Shown piece after piece: positions 1-10,300 of a DNA stretch of 64,000 nucleotides. The DNA is from Catonia carolina (taxonomy: Eukaryota > Arthropoda > Insecta > Hemiptera > Achilidae): NCBI GenBank assembly GCA_035578175.1, contig JAQMRL010000001.1:47205553-47269552 (forward strand), written 5' to 3'. Position 1 is the stretch's first letter; each line of letters opens with the position of its first letter. Position numbers and translations under genes: made by a program. Under the pieces are notes generated by a model. The model ran no database searches, was not told where the DNA came from, and saw nothing but the letters and a program-made list of their open reading frames with translations.

Positions 1-2
1 AA

Positions 3-1205
3 ATAGTCATGATTCTCAAACCTGGCAAGGAACCTACCGAAATTACGTCATATAGACCGATCAGTCTTCTATCCGTGACATCAAAAGTTTTTGAAAAATT
101 ACTACTTGATCGTCTAAAACCTTTTTTGGAAGAAAGTGTTTACCCGGATCATCAATTCGGTTTTCGTGAAAAACATTCTACGATAGAACAGGTACATCGG
201 ATAGTTAACCAAATTCGATATACCTTAGAAAAAAAGGAATTTTGCTCAGCCGTCTTCTTAGACGTAGCTCAGGCCTTTGACAAGGTATGGCATTTAGCTC
301 TTCTACACAAAATTAAATTAAACCTGGATCATAATTATTTTCCTATTCTAAAATCATTCTTAACCGATCGTTTTTTCCAAGTGAAATTTGATGATGAGTT
401 ATCGACCTTGCACCTAATTCGTTCAGGTGTACCTCAAGGTAGCATTTTAAGTCCTTTTCTATATACGCTATTTACAGCAGATATTCCTGTAAATGAACAT
501 GTAACAACAGCAACTTTTGCCGATGACACTGCTATTATTGCATCTGATGCCTCCCCAGTCCACGCTTCTGAAAAACTACAGCAACATCTAAATGACATTC
601 AAGACTGGTGCCAAAAATGGAGGATCAAAGTAAATGAACAGAAGTCTGCACACGTAACCTTTACGATGAAACGAGAATCATGTTCACCAGTAACGTTTCG
701 CAACAACGTAATTCCACATTCAGATGATGTGAGATACTTGGGCATCTATCTAGACAGGCGATTGACGTGGAGAAAACATATATGGACCAAACGGAAACAA
801 CTTGGACTCAAATTACGACAACTATATTGGCTTGTTGGGAGGCGATCACAGTTGTCTTTGGAAAATAAATTGACACTGTACAAGGTGATGATAAAACCAG
901 TTTGGAGTTATGGAATTGAACTCTGGGGCACAGCAAGTACATCTAATGTTGAAATATTGCAAAGATTCCAATCGAAGTTTCTTCGACTTATATGCTGTGC
1001 ACCTTGGTATGTGCCTAATGAAGTACTCCATCATGACCTGGGCATACCTACGGTGGGAGAAGAAATTAGCAGTCGGAGTGAAAAGTATTTAACCAAGTTG
1101 GACACTCATTCCAATCATTTGGCTATAAATCTTCTCGATGACAATATTGAACACCAAAGACTCAAGAAGGCGAGAATATTAGATCTTCCATTCCGTTTCA
1201 CCTGA
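3..1205 (+). CDS. Reverse transcriptase of jockey-type retrotransposon, 5'-partial
   Basis: The frame already reads I-V before the first ATG at 9, matching the I-V-M context inside the related element 2, so that ATG is internal and the coding region enters from outside the window. RT landmarks, counting from the ATG: SYRPISLLS at 14-22, HQFGF at 48-52, motif A FLDVAQAFDKVW at 83-94, motif B GVPQGSILSP at 140-149, motif C FADD at 170-173 with both catalytic aspartates. The thumb/C-terminal block (QRFQSKFLRLI and PWYVPNEVLHHDLG) follows and the frame ends at TGA 1203-1205. The enzyme would copy element RNA at nicked chromosomal DNA. No stop or frameshift is seen in 400 codons, unlike every other jockey copy here, so this copy may have been active recently. 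The endonuclease domain is not in view. Confidence 0.92.
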   Translation: MVMILKPGKEPTEITSYRPISLLSVTSKVFEKLLLDRLKPFLEESVYPDHQFGFREKHSTIEQVHRIVNQIRYTLEKKEFCSAVFLDVAQAFDKVWHLALLHKIKLNLDHNYFPILKSFLTDRFFQVKFDDELSTLHLIRSGVPQGSILSPFLYTLFTADIPVNEHVTTATFADDTAIIASDASPVHASEKLQQHLNDIQDWCQKWRIKVNEQKSAHVTFTMKRESCSPVTFRNNVIPHSDDVRYLGIYLDRRLTWRKHIWTKRKQLGLKLRQLYWLVGRRSQLSLENKLTLYKVMIKPVWSYGIELWGTASTSNVEILQRFQSKFLRLICCAPWYVPNEVLHHDLGIPTVGEEISSRSEKYLTKLDTHSNHLAINLLDDNIEHQRLKKARILDLPFRFT

Positions 1206-1586
1206 TCAAAAATGTTTAACCATCCTTTTAAGATCAAAAACACAAAATTATACTGCGGTTGTCAACTCTTATTTATTAATAAACTAAATCTTGCTAACTC
1301 TCATTAATCTAAAATTACTCATCTAATACATTTTCTATCATCAGTTACACAGATCATCAGTATCACGTTTTCATTCGCTCCTTTTCACACCTTCATTCAC
1401 TTCATCCGTATAAAAAGAAAAAAAAAAAAAATTGTACGTCACCAAGACCAAGAAGAAACCCTTCATCAACTATAACCAAACGATGACATGGAAGCAACGC
1501 TGCTGAGTGCTGTCTTCTTCAAGTTTTATTCATCATCAACACATTTACTGAAAGTTTTTGTTAAACTGTTTGTAAATAATTCTTAC

Positions 1587-1590
<4 letters not shown>

Positions 1591-1625
<35 letters not shown>
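1591..1625 (+). repeat. A35 tail of jockey element 1
   Basis: Thirty-five consecutive A residues end the 3' untranslated region. Such pure tails erode quickly, so this supports a recent insertion, or the length may be affected by assembly. Confidence 0.85.
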
Positions 1626-1626
<1 letters not shown>

Positions 1627-1769
1627 AATTTTAAATTACAAACCCAGTAATAAAACTTGAAGAAACTGTAATTTCTATGGTTTTTTAATCAGAATTACAA
1701 ATATCAATAATAAATTTTTACCTGTACTGTTCGTCAAAGAATAAAATTGAAATGTTAAAATTAAATTGA
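1626..1769. other. Spacer between two jockey elements
   Basis: AT-rich sequence with no frame or repeat I recognise. It contains the left flank of element 2; no clear target-site duplication shared with the sequence after 4450 was found. Confidence 0.5.
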
Positions 1770-2194
1770 TTTTATATTCGCGACTATAGGATCTATCGGA
1801 CCGATCATCCCGATGGTACAAGCCATGGGGGTACGGCCATACTAGTCAAATCCTCAATCACACACAATGTTTTAACACCTTTTTCCACTCCTCATGTCCA
1901 AGCGACCCTGATAAATTTGCAATGCAAGAGCATAAGTTTTACCATAGGATCAGTGTATTGTCCTCCTAGACACATCATAAATTCCCAAATGTTTAGAGAT
2001 TCCTTTAATAGTCTAGGTAATCGGTTTCTTATTGGAGGAGACTGGAACGGTAAGCACATACAGTGGGGATCCCGTGTATGTTCTCCCAGGGGCAGAAATT
2101 TACTAAAAGCTATAACAGAAAATCATCTACATTATATTTCTCCAGATAGTCCAACATACTGGCCCTCCGCGCGTCCTTGTAACAAGACCTCCTT
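1770..2194 (+). pseudogene. Endonuclease (APE-type) domain fragment of jockey element 2
   Basis: This frame carries the middle of an apurinic-type endonuclease: TDHPDGTSHGGTAILVKSS around 1797-1853, SVYCPPRH near 1951-1974, and GGDWNGKHIQWGSR at 2034-2075, where the D and N fit the catalytic D-x-N block. In an intact element this enzyme nicks the target strand to prime reverse transcription. The frame leaves homology at about 2190. The remainder of the domain, including the catalytic SDH at 2261-2269, continues in the next frame, so one base has been lost (or two gained) between roughly 2186 and 2195. The N-terminal part of the domain is absent through 5' truncation. Confidence 0.88.
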
Positions 2195-4303
2195 GACTTT
2201 CTTGTTTGTAAGAATCTATCACACCTTCCTATTGAAATAACCACAGTAAATTACCTCTCATCAGATCATTCCCCCATACTTTTAACGGTTTCAGACCAAC
2301 CAGTCTCTACAGAACACAGACCGAGTCTTACTCCCGGGCCTATGGATTGGGATCTCTTTCAGTTCAATTTAGAACACGCCTTAGATATCCCAATATCAAT
2401 TAAAACGGACACGGAGGTAGATGATGCAGTTGATTTATTTACTACCTCTGTTCAACAGTGTGCATGGAAGGCATCACTGCCATACCGTCCAAATGTCCCA
2501 GACGCCCCACACTATCCCACTCATATCAGAGAACTTATTCGTGAAAAACGCCGCGCCCGTAACACTTGGCAGAGAACTCGCCTACCATCTGATAAACGTC
2601 GCTTAAACCGGCTGACAAACGAGCTGAAACAGCGAATTCAAACACACAACACCCGCTTATACGAAAATTATACTGGAACTCTGAACGAGAAGGATGGTAG
2701 TCTCTGGCGCAGCACAAAACGCCTACTACGGCATCACACGACATCGATGCCCCTTAGGGTGGGTGATGGACCCTGGCTAATAACTGATGACGACAAAGCT
2801 GAATGCTTTGGTAGACATCTTTCTGAAACATTCACTCCCCATAACGACATCCAATCTGTACATCACCAACGCGTTACTCAGTCACTAGATGAACCGCTTC
2901 AATTATCCCTCCCGCCGAAATACTTTCACCCCTCCGAAGTAAAATCTGAAATTTCGAGATTACCGCGTAAGAAGTCACCGGGATATGATTTAATAACAGC
3001 TGACATACTTAAACACTTACCGCGGAAAGCGCTCGTTCTCCTTACTATAATCTTCAATAGTATATTGCGCACGACACATTTCCCCACTCAGTGGAAGTAT
3101 GCAGAAATAGTAATGATACAAAAACCGAACAAACCTTTTCACTTACCTTCCTCCTACCGACCAATAAGCCTCCTCTCAGTACCTTCAAAAATTTTCGAAA
3201 AACTCCTTTACAAGCGCATTCTTCCGCTGGTTCATGATATACTACCTCCACATCAATTCGGATTCCGCACTCAACACTCCACTACACAACAACTGCACAG
3301 GGTGACTGATTACATAGCTTCGTCTATGGAACAAAAGATGTATGTGTCCGCAGGTTTCCTAGATGTCGCTCAAGCTTTTGACAGAGTTTGGCATACAGGT
3401 CTCTTACACAAACTAAAAGAAATACTACCGTTTACCTACTACCTTATCATAAATTCCTTCCTATCTGACAGATTCTTTAGAATTCGTTTAGGATCATCTT
3501 ACTCAAATTTCTTTATTGTCTTAGCCGGCGTGCCTCAGGGCTCAATTTTAGCCCCACTTCTCTATTCTGTATACACTTCAGACCTACCGACCCTACCCCA
3601 GACCCTCACTGCTACCTACGCTGACGACACAGCGATATTAGCCTGAGACCAAAACTCTATATACGCTTCACTAACACTCCAACATCATCTCAATCTTATA
3701 CACGAATGGTGTAAAACATGGAAAATAAAACTTAATACGACAAAATCCCTTCACGTAACTTTCACACTCCGTCATGGTGATTGCCCACCAGTATACATAG
3801 ACAATGAACCTCTCACAAAAACAGATACGGTCAAGTATCTCGGTCTGACTTTTGATAAACGACTAACTTGGGGCACACATATCAAACGGAAACGTTTATT
3901 ACTGAATTCCCGACTTAAACTTCTATATTCCCTACTTCACAAGCGATCAAAATTACCAATGGCACAAAAATTACGCATATATTGTTCTCTTTTGAAACCT
4001 ATTTGGACCTACGGATCCCAAATCTACGGTTCAACCAAACCCTCTAACTTGCAACGAATTCAAGCATTCCAGTCAAAAACATTACGCCTTATAGCAAAAG
4101 CACCTCTTTACGTTAGCAACAAAACCTTACATACAGATTTGAAAACACCACTTGTACAAAACTCCATTGAATACCTATACAAACGCTTTCACAAGTCACA
4201 CGATCACGAGAACCCCCTGGTGCATTCACTTTCCTCCGTCCATTTACCTGACAATCCTCCTAGACGCCTTAAAAGACGCTGGAGTAGAGACATGCTAATT
4301 TGA
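2195..4303 (+). pseudogene. Reverse transcriptase of jockey element 2, one in-frame stop
   Basis: One continuous frame from the end of the endonuclease (DFLVCKNLSHLP, then SDH at 2261-2269) to a TGA at 4301-4303, broken only by TGA at 3644-3646. RT landmarks: SYRPISLLSV near 3152-3181, HQFGF near 3251-3265, motif A FLDVAQAFDRVW from 3356, motif B GVPQGSILAP at 3527-3556, motif C YADD at 3617-3628. The stop falls five residues after YADD where element 1 has Ser, so TCA to TGA explains it with one change. After it the thumb region (KYLGLTFDKRLTW, QAFQSKTLRLIAKAPLYV, RRLKRRWSRD) stays open. Methionines at 2342 and 3959 are internal. Confidence 0.93.
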
Positions 4304-4564
4304 TATACACATTTCATTCTTGGGGAGGCACCAATGGGGGCCCTACCCCTCTCATGCCTATCATGTCATTTACATAATCACGATAATCATCACATTTGCT
4401 TGTTGTAACATTTTACAGTTGTAAATAAAGAATTAAAGAGAAAAAAAAAATGTACTTGTAGGTAAGTCCTAATTTTAACGTTCTTTTCGCTCAGTATGAA
4501 AAAGATAGCCTTCTGAACGAGAAAATTTTAATTTTCAAAGGAAAGAATCAGTGATACAGGAAAT

Positions 4565-4923
4565 CCTTCTGATGTATGGTGCAGAAACATAGTAATCCTC
4601 AGTAAGAAGTAAATAGATGATTGCAGTTTTGGAAATGGATTTCTTGAGAAGTTGCCTGATCTCAAGGTTTGAACACATGAAAAATGAAGCAATCTGGGAA
4701 AATGTAGGATGGTAAAAGTGAGTTAAATGAAATTGAAATAAAAGATACTGTTGTAGTATGGACACCTGCGTTGGATGAATGAAGACAGGTGGGGGCTCAG
4801 TAGACTGTGGAACTGTACCCCAAGGGAGAGAAGGAATAGAGGACGCCCAGCAAATCAATGGGCGAGTGAAGTATGGGAAGTGATGAACTAGTGGAAGCTT
4901 GCAAGAGGGTGACTGGATAGAAA
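4565..4923 (+). pseudogene. Decayed C-terminal tail of an RTE-like LINE
   Basis: Reading across frames gives the block typical of insect endonuclease-reverse transcriptases that are not jockey: LLMYGAET near 4567, AVLEMDFLRSCLISRFEHM, then NEAIWENVG, then GHLRWMNEDRWGLSRLWN from about 4767 and RRNRGRPANQWASEVWEVM near 4830-4888. The last two pieces match the well known (R)WYGHVxRM...RRGRPxxxW tail. Several stops (TAG TAA after the first block, TAG near 4889) and at least one frame change show it is dead. The long minus-strand frame over 4535-5017 is the antisense shadow of this segment. Clade assignment (RTE or a close relative) is from motif memory only. Confidence 0.75.
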
Positions 4924-5452
4924 AGTGAAAGTAAAAAGGTTGATTCGTAAAAAGGTAATTTTTCATTACTTTAGTTAAATTTTTAAGAGCAAAACAACCG
5001 AATTCCAGAAAATACATTCTGGATTAGTACACAAGTAGTTTAATGTATATTATAATGGATTTTTACACCTTTAGATTTCCCTGTTTTTTCGGATAGTTTC
5101 TGTAAAAATGAAGGGCTGATTTAATCAAACGACGATTTCAAACTTTCATTATAGAATTTGTGACTTCTTTTTTTGGGTTGAAATAAATAAATTAAAAGTA
5201 ACTACTTAAAGAAAACAAACACTAAACAAGCTCAAAAATAAGCAAACTTTGGGTAGTACGTCGAAATAGAAAGGACAGATTTTAAAAATCAAACATTACT
5301 AATTAAAATGGTCTTATGAATAACTGTTACTGCAAAATGAAAATACAATTTAAACCTTTATTAATAAAAAAATTGGTTTTATGGAAAAGTAATTTTTTCT
5401 ATAACAGTAGGTCTAGTTTACAGCCGACATCGTGCCAGATAGTCCATCTAAT
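4924..5452. other. No recognised feature
   Basis: AT-rich sequence without a credible frame, RNA gene or repeat that I could match elsewhere in the window. Confidence 0.5.
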
Positions 5453-5820
5453 TGCCCGTAACAGGTAGGTGGAGTGTTAAATTATTTGCACTCAATCTCA
5501 TAGGTCCAGAGCTACAAAAAATAGTTCTGTTTCTTTTCACGAATGGTCAGCCAATTAAATCACTGAAGCGTTTAAGAACAGAAGAGGTAGAGATGTAAAA
5601 GACACTAGTCAGAGTTATCTCCTCGGACGGTAATGAATTCCATTAAACAGTCAGACCTTAAGGTGAGTGAAGTAAAGATGTCATTTGCAAGGTGGAAAGT
5701 AGATGCTTTTCGGAGGGCGTGTTATGCTGATAAGCATAGGCTATTTTTATACTAAATGAGGAAGGCATGGTAAACCACCTCAATTCTCGTTTTACTTAGT
5801 ATAGTCTCTAGAACAACAGT
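5453..5820 (+). repeat. SINE-like repeat family A, copy 1
   Basis: First of five copies of a roughly 380-bp repeat (others 33116-33500, 35400-35775, 50862-51625, 60815-61200). In this orientation it starts GCCCGTAACAGGYAGRYGGAG, passes through AAGAACAGAAGAGGTAGAGA and GTAAAAGACACTAGTCAGAG, and ends CTCTAGAGGCTGATGACC followed by a short (CAA)n tail; here the tail is reduced to AACAACAG. The (CAA)n end and the absence of terminal inverted repeats argue for a SINE or the 3' end of a LINE. I see no clear RNA polymerase III boxes. Confidence 0.75.
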
Positions 5821-6799
5821 CCATCTAAACATTCATACAGTCCATGAACCTGTTACAAATGTGCCCATTAGTCATTGGACGTAGTGTATAGACTCTCAGT
5901 TTTTGCTTTCATTCTTCTTATCACCGACTTTATCTTTTACGTGTACAGAACTTTTTTTGATCTTGACAAGTTATTTCAAGCCGTTCCTTATTATAGTAGA
6001 ATACCATCTGGTATTTAGTAAAGTGTAAATGTGAGTTGTTTGTAAATTGAACTGATGAATAAAATGTGACAAAACAAACATGTGTACATTCTTAACATTC
6101 TCATATACAATATAATAATAATATACGTGCATTACTAAAGCGCATCAAGTAAAAGTTATGAAATGATTGTACTGTCTCTTGTATGAAATTAAGATAATAA
6201 AAATTCTCCCTTAAACTTCCTTTGGCAGACTTCTTCTAACAAGCAATTCTAAGATGCTCAGTTTGCTCAAAATCTGCAGAACAAAAACTCTCTTTCAGTT
6301 TTTCATTTAAAATATTTATGAAATGTTTTCGTGCTGTATATATTGTCATGTTATAAAACACTGTGTTTCATCATTTTACTTTATATAAAGAAAATTACTT
6401 CTATGGCTGGCATCTCTTCTTTGTAAAACGTAAACACTACATAATACAAACCGCATAGATGAAGTTATATTACAAAATGCATCATATTTTCCTTTTATTT
6501 AACAATTTTATTTATAACACAAACACGATATAAGTATTTTATTTTCGTTTATTGCTAAGTTTTTCACTTTATTTAAAAAAGGAGAAAAACTACGTCATAC
6601 CATAACAAACAATAAAAAATGTTAAATAGCTTAATTAATTTTGTTTTTAGCGATAAAATAATCCTGTGAAAAACCCTCAGGTTATTTTTTCTGATATTTT
6701 TGTTTAAAATGCTCTTAATTTTACTAAAAAAATATGACCAAAAGTTGACATAAAAATTTCATAAAATCTAACAGAATGTAGTAATAACTTAAAAAAATC
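5821..6799. other. No recognised feature
   Basis: AT-rich, stop-dense on both strands. No repeat partner elsewhere in the window was noticed. Confidence 0.5.
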
Positions 6800-7355
6800 T
6801 GTAGTCTTATCTACCGTAAATCTCCTCCTACTACAATATTCAGCTACTAAATTGTTACAAGTTACTCCTTCGTTCTACTTAGACTTACGGTTCAGTGATC
6901 TACGAAATACCTAAAAAAATCTAACATGAAACTTACTAAGACATTCCAAAATTCAACTTTACGCATCATCGGAGTCTGTCAATTGTACTTATGTTATAAG
7001 ACATCAGAAAGCGATCTTAATATTGAAATAGTACACGAAAAAGATAAGAAACTATACATACGTTTTAACAGTGTGTTTTCACGTTTTTATAAGTTCACAT
7101 ATTCACATTTTCGAAACTATGCACACGTTTTCAAGTACACTATCACACAATTTCAATCACTGTCCACTCCTTACCTACCACACAACCCACTTAGGTAACT
7201 GAAAAGAAAATGGAATTGAGACCTTTTGTGAATCATCTTTCGGGGCTGCTACTCGGCGATTACTTCACACAAGTAGAACAGCCAATTTATTAACACTATT
7301 TACATAAGAGCTGGCTGTGTTTAAATGTTACGCAGTTGTAATTATTTCTCAAAAA
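6800..7355 (+). pseudogene. Decayed jockey 3' end (copy 3)
   Basis: Remnant of the RT C-terminus: TYGSVIYEIPKK near 6880-6915 matches the TYGSQIYGSTK block of element 2, then in the frame starting at 6926 KTFQNSTLRIIGVCQLYL and SESDLNIEIVHEKDKKLYIRF correspond to the QSKTLRLI...LHTDL...EYLYKRF region. YLPHNPLR, a stop, then LKRKWN parallels the terminal RRLKRRWSR. The following bases resemble the element-2 3' untranslated region (CATCTTTCGGGGCTGC, then TTACGCAGTTGTAA), placing the end near 7355. Same subfamily as element 2 but much older. Confidence 0.7.
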
Positions 7356-7371
7356 CATTTGATAAAACCGT

Positions 7372-7490
7372 CCGTCGTAAGGGTTAAATGACAAAGCATG
7401 TAGTGTTGGGTTCGATTCTCGGCTAGAGTTTGGTAAAATTAAACATTAAAATTCACTGTTAATGATTAACAACTAACAGTAACAGTTGTA
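7372..7490 (+). repeat. tRNA-derived SINE S, degraded copy
   Basis: A B-box-like GGTTCGATTCT lies at 7409-7419 within a tRNA-like right arm, and the following AAATTCACTGTTAATGATT resembles the post-tRNA segment of the better copy at 22230. The A box region (around 7376-7395) is worn. No tail with TCGCTAATAACC is visible, so the copy is truncated or interrupted. Confidence 0.45.
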
Positions 7491-7496
7491 TAAAGT

Positions 7497-7566
7497 CCAA
7501 CTAACAGTTGGATTAACAGATTAGGGCATAACAATCATCGTTATGCCCTAATCTGTTAATCCAACT
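7497..7566. repeat. Perfect 27-bp hairpin with nested small inverted repeat
   Basis: Arms 7506-7532 and 7540-7566 pair without mismatch around the 7-base loop AATCATC. Just before, CCAACTAACAGTTGG (7497-7511) forms a second, overlapping 6-bp stem with the first arm. No coding frame is involved. Confidence 0.85.
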
Positions 7567-8837
7567 TTAAAATATTTTTTCTTTTAAATAACATAAAATC
7601 GAATCATTTTTACTTAAAAATAACGATTCATCTGCTGGTATGTTTTTACCGAAGCCTTCCGCCTTATAGTGTTCTTCTTTTAGCCGTATCAAATAATAGA
7701 TTTTCTTAACAAAACCGACTTATAAAATAAACAGTAGGCCCCTATTTCAAAAAGGATTTTGGTAACAGCTACAAGTCGTTAATTTTAAATTGTAGCGGAT
7801 TTAAGTACACTATTTGTGCGTAATGGAACTTTCAAAACAAAAAACACCCCGTTGGACGTGTGAAAAACGTACAGTAAAGGTATTAAACTAAATTTATGGT
7901 TAGACTTCTTTCTTGTATTGGTCTTGTAAAAGAAAAGTAAAAAGTCTTGGGTTATTAAAGTAACCAATGGAACACAACTAAATTATCACGAATAGATTCT
8001 AATGGTTATTTTAAAGTATAATTATTTGTATCATTTGGATCTCTTGGATATCCTCATAATTTTACCGAAGTTGTGAAATTATCAGGCTAGTATTGACGAT
8101 ATATCGGAAATTGTCAACGGAGTTTTAGAAAAAAATTTCAATTTTTTAATTTTTCATACAACTATATAACCTGATCTTTTAGCATTGTGTTTGAATGAGG
8201 TGTACTTTTATTAAATTCTAAGCACTAGAAATAATTTATAGTTATGTAATTATCCCTTATCATGGTGATGAGTCTGTTTCACCTAAGCGTCATTGAAATT
8301 TTTCTTTACGGTTATCCCAACTATTTTTTATAAAAAGGAAGGTACGATTTGTTTCTAGTACTCTTATGTTACACTGTTTACTAATCTACAAAAATAAACG
8401 ATATTTTAGTAGCATTTGATACTCTTTCGTAGATATATGTAAAGAGAAGATATTTTTCATTGTCTAAACATATAAATTTGTAATTTTAATTCTTTTATCG
8501 CGTTGTTTCCAAAAACTTTTTTTTGAAAAAATACACTAGGTATTTAAAAAAATATTGACGGTATTGACTTGAACCTTTAGGAGGTTGTCAGAGTACTACG
8601 ATACATCTACTGATGGGAGGATTTATTTGTGAAATTATTTAAACCTCAGTAATAGCTGTTTTGTTAATACGTACGTTGAGTGACTCCACGTCAGTATGAG
8701 AAAAAATTGTTCATTAAAATCGATTGTTTTACAAAATCTTAATTTAAAGTTTCTTGTGATAACACTAAATATGGAAAAACAATTGAGTGTGATAAAAACA
8801 TTTAAATAATGTAAATTTACTCTAGTTTCTTTTGAGA
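7567..8837. other. No recognised feature
   Basis: AT-rich sequence with no supported gene. A 60-codon minus-strand frame (7785-7967) has no recognisable motif and is probably chance. Confidence 0.5.
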
Positions 8838-9330
8838 TCTGGTTATAATAAGTGACAAAAAAACCTCTCTCAAACCTACAACACTATTTCCATTAAAAGA
8901 AAAATAATTACAATAAATTATTACGCATGAACCACTAACAATTAAATTACTTAGATTGATTACAAAATGTTGTTACAAACTTAAAGCTTAAACTAAACTA
9001 AAAAACATTTCTTAAACTAAACGTTACAAAAAAAATTTCACCCTCCATTGTAAACAGCTAAACCCCAACATCGTCGCTAATGACCGTTGCAGTTAATGCA
9101 ACGATAAAAAAGAAATATGGCCATGAACAATCATACAATGTTTTACCTGAATCACTATTACCCATGGCTACAAACTGTTGTCGCGTAAGAAAAACTGGTT
9201 CGGCAACTTATTTAACACAAACCAGTGACACGAACTTATAGCTCGTTCCATACTACTTGCCGGACAAAAAGCCGGGTTTAATATGACTTTCCTTACGACA
9301 CTGAGAAAGGCAGTAAAGGAAATTAACCTT
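8838..9330 (-). repeat. Dispersed repeat F (LTR-like end), copy 1, with SINE S inside
   Basis: Begins at the conserved motif GATCTGGTTA (TAACCAGATC on the minus strand) shared by the F copies near 14250, 16500, 40670 and 45230. The next stretch aligns by eye with the copy at 40650 (TTACAAAATGTT...AAACTAAACTAAAAA, then TATGGCCAT versus TATGACCAT). The SINE S tail at 9021-9112 sits between these two matching parts, so it appears to be a later insertion. Exact left boundary on the minus strand is uncertain. Confidence 0.45.
9021..9112 (+). repeat. SINE S, 5'-truncated tail
   Basis: ACGTTACAAA...TTTCACCCTCCATTG and AACCCCAACATCGTCGCTAA then GCAGTTAATGCAACGATAAA match the tail of the copies at 22230 and 31526. 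The tRNA-related head is missing, the usual 5' truncation of a retroposed SINE. Confidence 0.7.
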
Positions 9331-9339
9331 TAAGAAGTT

Positions 9340-10300
9340 GCATCTAAACGTAAAAAAAATATTCTCTCAAAAACGCCTTAAAGGTAGAGTTTTAAAAAGA
9401 TGTGTTCTCTTTCCTATTATGTTGAGCATTTTCACTGCGGACATAACAAATATTCTCTAATATGCGTTTAAAGAAAATGTGGCAATTTTTTCAGAGATGA
9501 ATCACTTGTTGGCCCTCTACGCAATTTAAAATATCATTCAGCACAACTTTCTGAAAGGTTACACTAGTGGCAATGAAAAGTCAATTCCGCAAATTCTAAT
9601 AACATTTCTTCTCTCTACGGCCCCAATCACGTTGTCTGGTTTACATAAAAAAACAGAAATATTTCATAGACTGATACAATAAAATATTTAGGAATCACTC
9701 CTGACAAATGATTCACTTAGAAACTTATCACTTAAACGATAAACTCAAACACATAACAAAATATTATTGTTGTGTGTAGTATGTAATTGGCAGACATTTT
9801 TATTTGATTTGTCAAAGTAAATCTATGTAATTACTATCTAAAACCGATGTATACTTACAAATCACAAATTTACGGTCTTGCTCAAACGATTATTGTAGCT
9901 CAATTACAATCCTCCCTGTTCAGAGCAATTACAATCCTTGGCACGTAAGAAACAAGATCATTCATGGCGACTTACACCTTTTTTTACTTTTTCGACACAT
10001 TAAAACAACTTTATAAACGTTTCCACTGAAAATTAGGAGGACATTAAAATGAATCTATGAAGACAATTAGCTCATTTACCGCACAAAAGTCCGTGATAAC
10101 TAAGATAAATCGGAACATTATAATAGTTGCCTTAAAAACTAAAATTATTAAAAGGTAAACAATAATACTAAACGTTAAAAACAATATCACCAAAAAAGTT
10201 CAATTGGTGGGTGCTACGCTTACTTGTGTCACTCACACTGTAGTTTGTATCATCATCTTTACTATTGACGTTTAACTTTTGACAATTATGTTAACTTTAA
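9340..10300 (+). pseudogene. Decayed jockey reverse transcriptase (copy 4)
   Basis: Protein homology to elements 1 and 2 survives in several frames: RVLKRCVLFPIMLSIFTADIT near 9385-9450 corresponds to GVPQGSILSPFLYTLFTADIP; TDTIKYLGITPDK near 9671-9710 corresponds to the KYLGLTFDKRLTW block; KPMYTYKSQIYG near 9842-9877, then QSSLFRAITILGT, then LYKRFH near 10010 follow in the correct order. Numerous stops and frameshifts separate the pieces and the catalytic FADD block is not readable. The 3' untranslated region may extend to about 10300 (CAATTGGTGGGTGCTAC resembles the element-2 trailer). Confidence 0.72.

Larger units (their letters stand above)
1..1625 (+). mobile_element. Jockey-clade non-LTR retrotransposon, element 1 (3' part)
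   Basis: Seen: an open reverse-transcriptase frame runs in from the window edge, ends at 1205, and is followed by about 385 bases of 3' untranslated sequence and an uninterrupted A tail at 1591-1625. A second A-rich run lies near 1417-1432. The 5' half (endonuclease and any ORF1) lies outside the window or is missing. Elements of this clade move by target-primed reverse transcription and end in an A tail. The pure 35-A tail and open frame suggest a young insertion (inference). It lies head to tail with a second, more damaged jockey element starting about 145 bases downstream. Confidence 0.9.
1770..4450 (+). mobile_element. Jockey-clade non-LTR retrotransposon, element 2 (5'-truncated)
   Basis: The homology opens abruptly inside the endonuclease domain (YIRDYRIYRTDHPDG from about 1773), just after a TGA at 1767, which is the usual 5' truncation of LINEs. 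Endonuclease remnant, reverse transcriptase and about 140 bases of 3' untranslated region follow in order. AATAAA lies at 4424-4429 and a short A10 tail at 4441-4450. Related to but clearly diverged from element 1 in protein and in 3' untranslated sequence, so a different subfamily. Two disabling lesions (frameshift near 2190, TGA at 3644) make it non-autonomous. Confidence 0.92.

Noticed and set aside
4535..5017. 160-codon minus-strand open frame
   Set aside because: The plus strand has RTE-like LINE tail motifs (RRNRGRPANQW, EMDFLR); the minus frame has no domain and is an antisense shadow.
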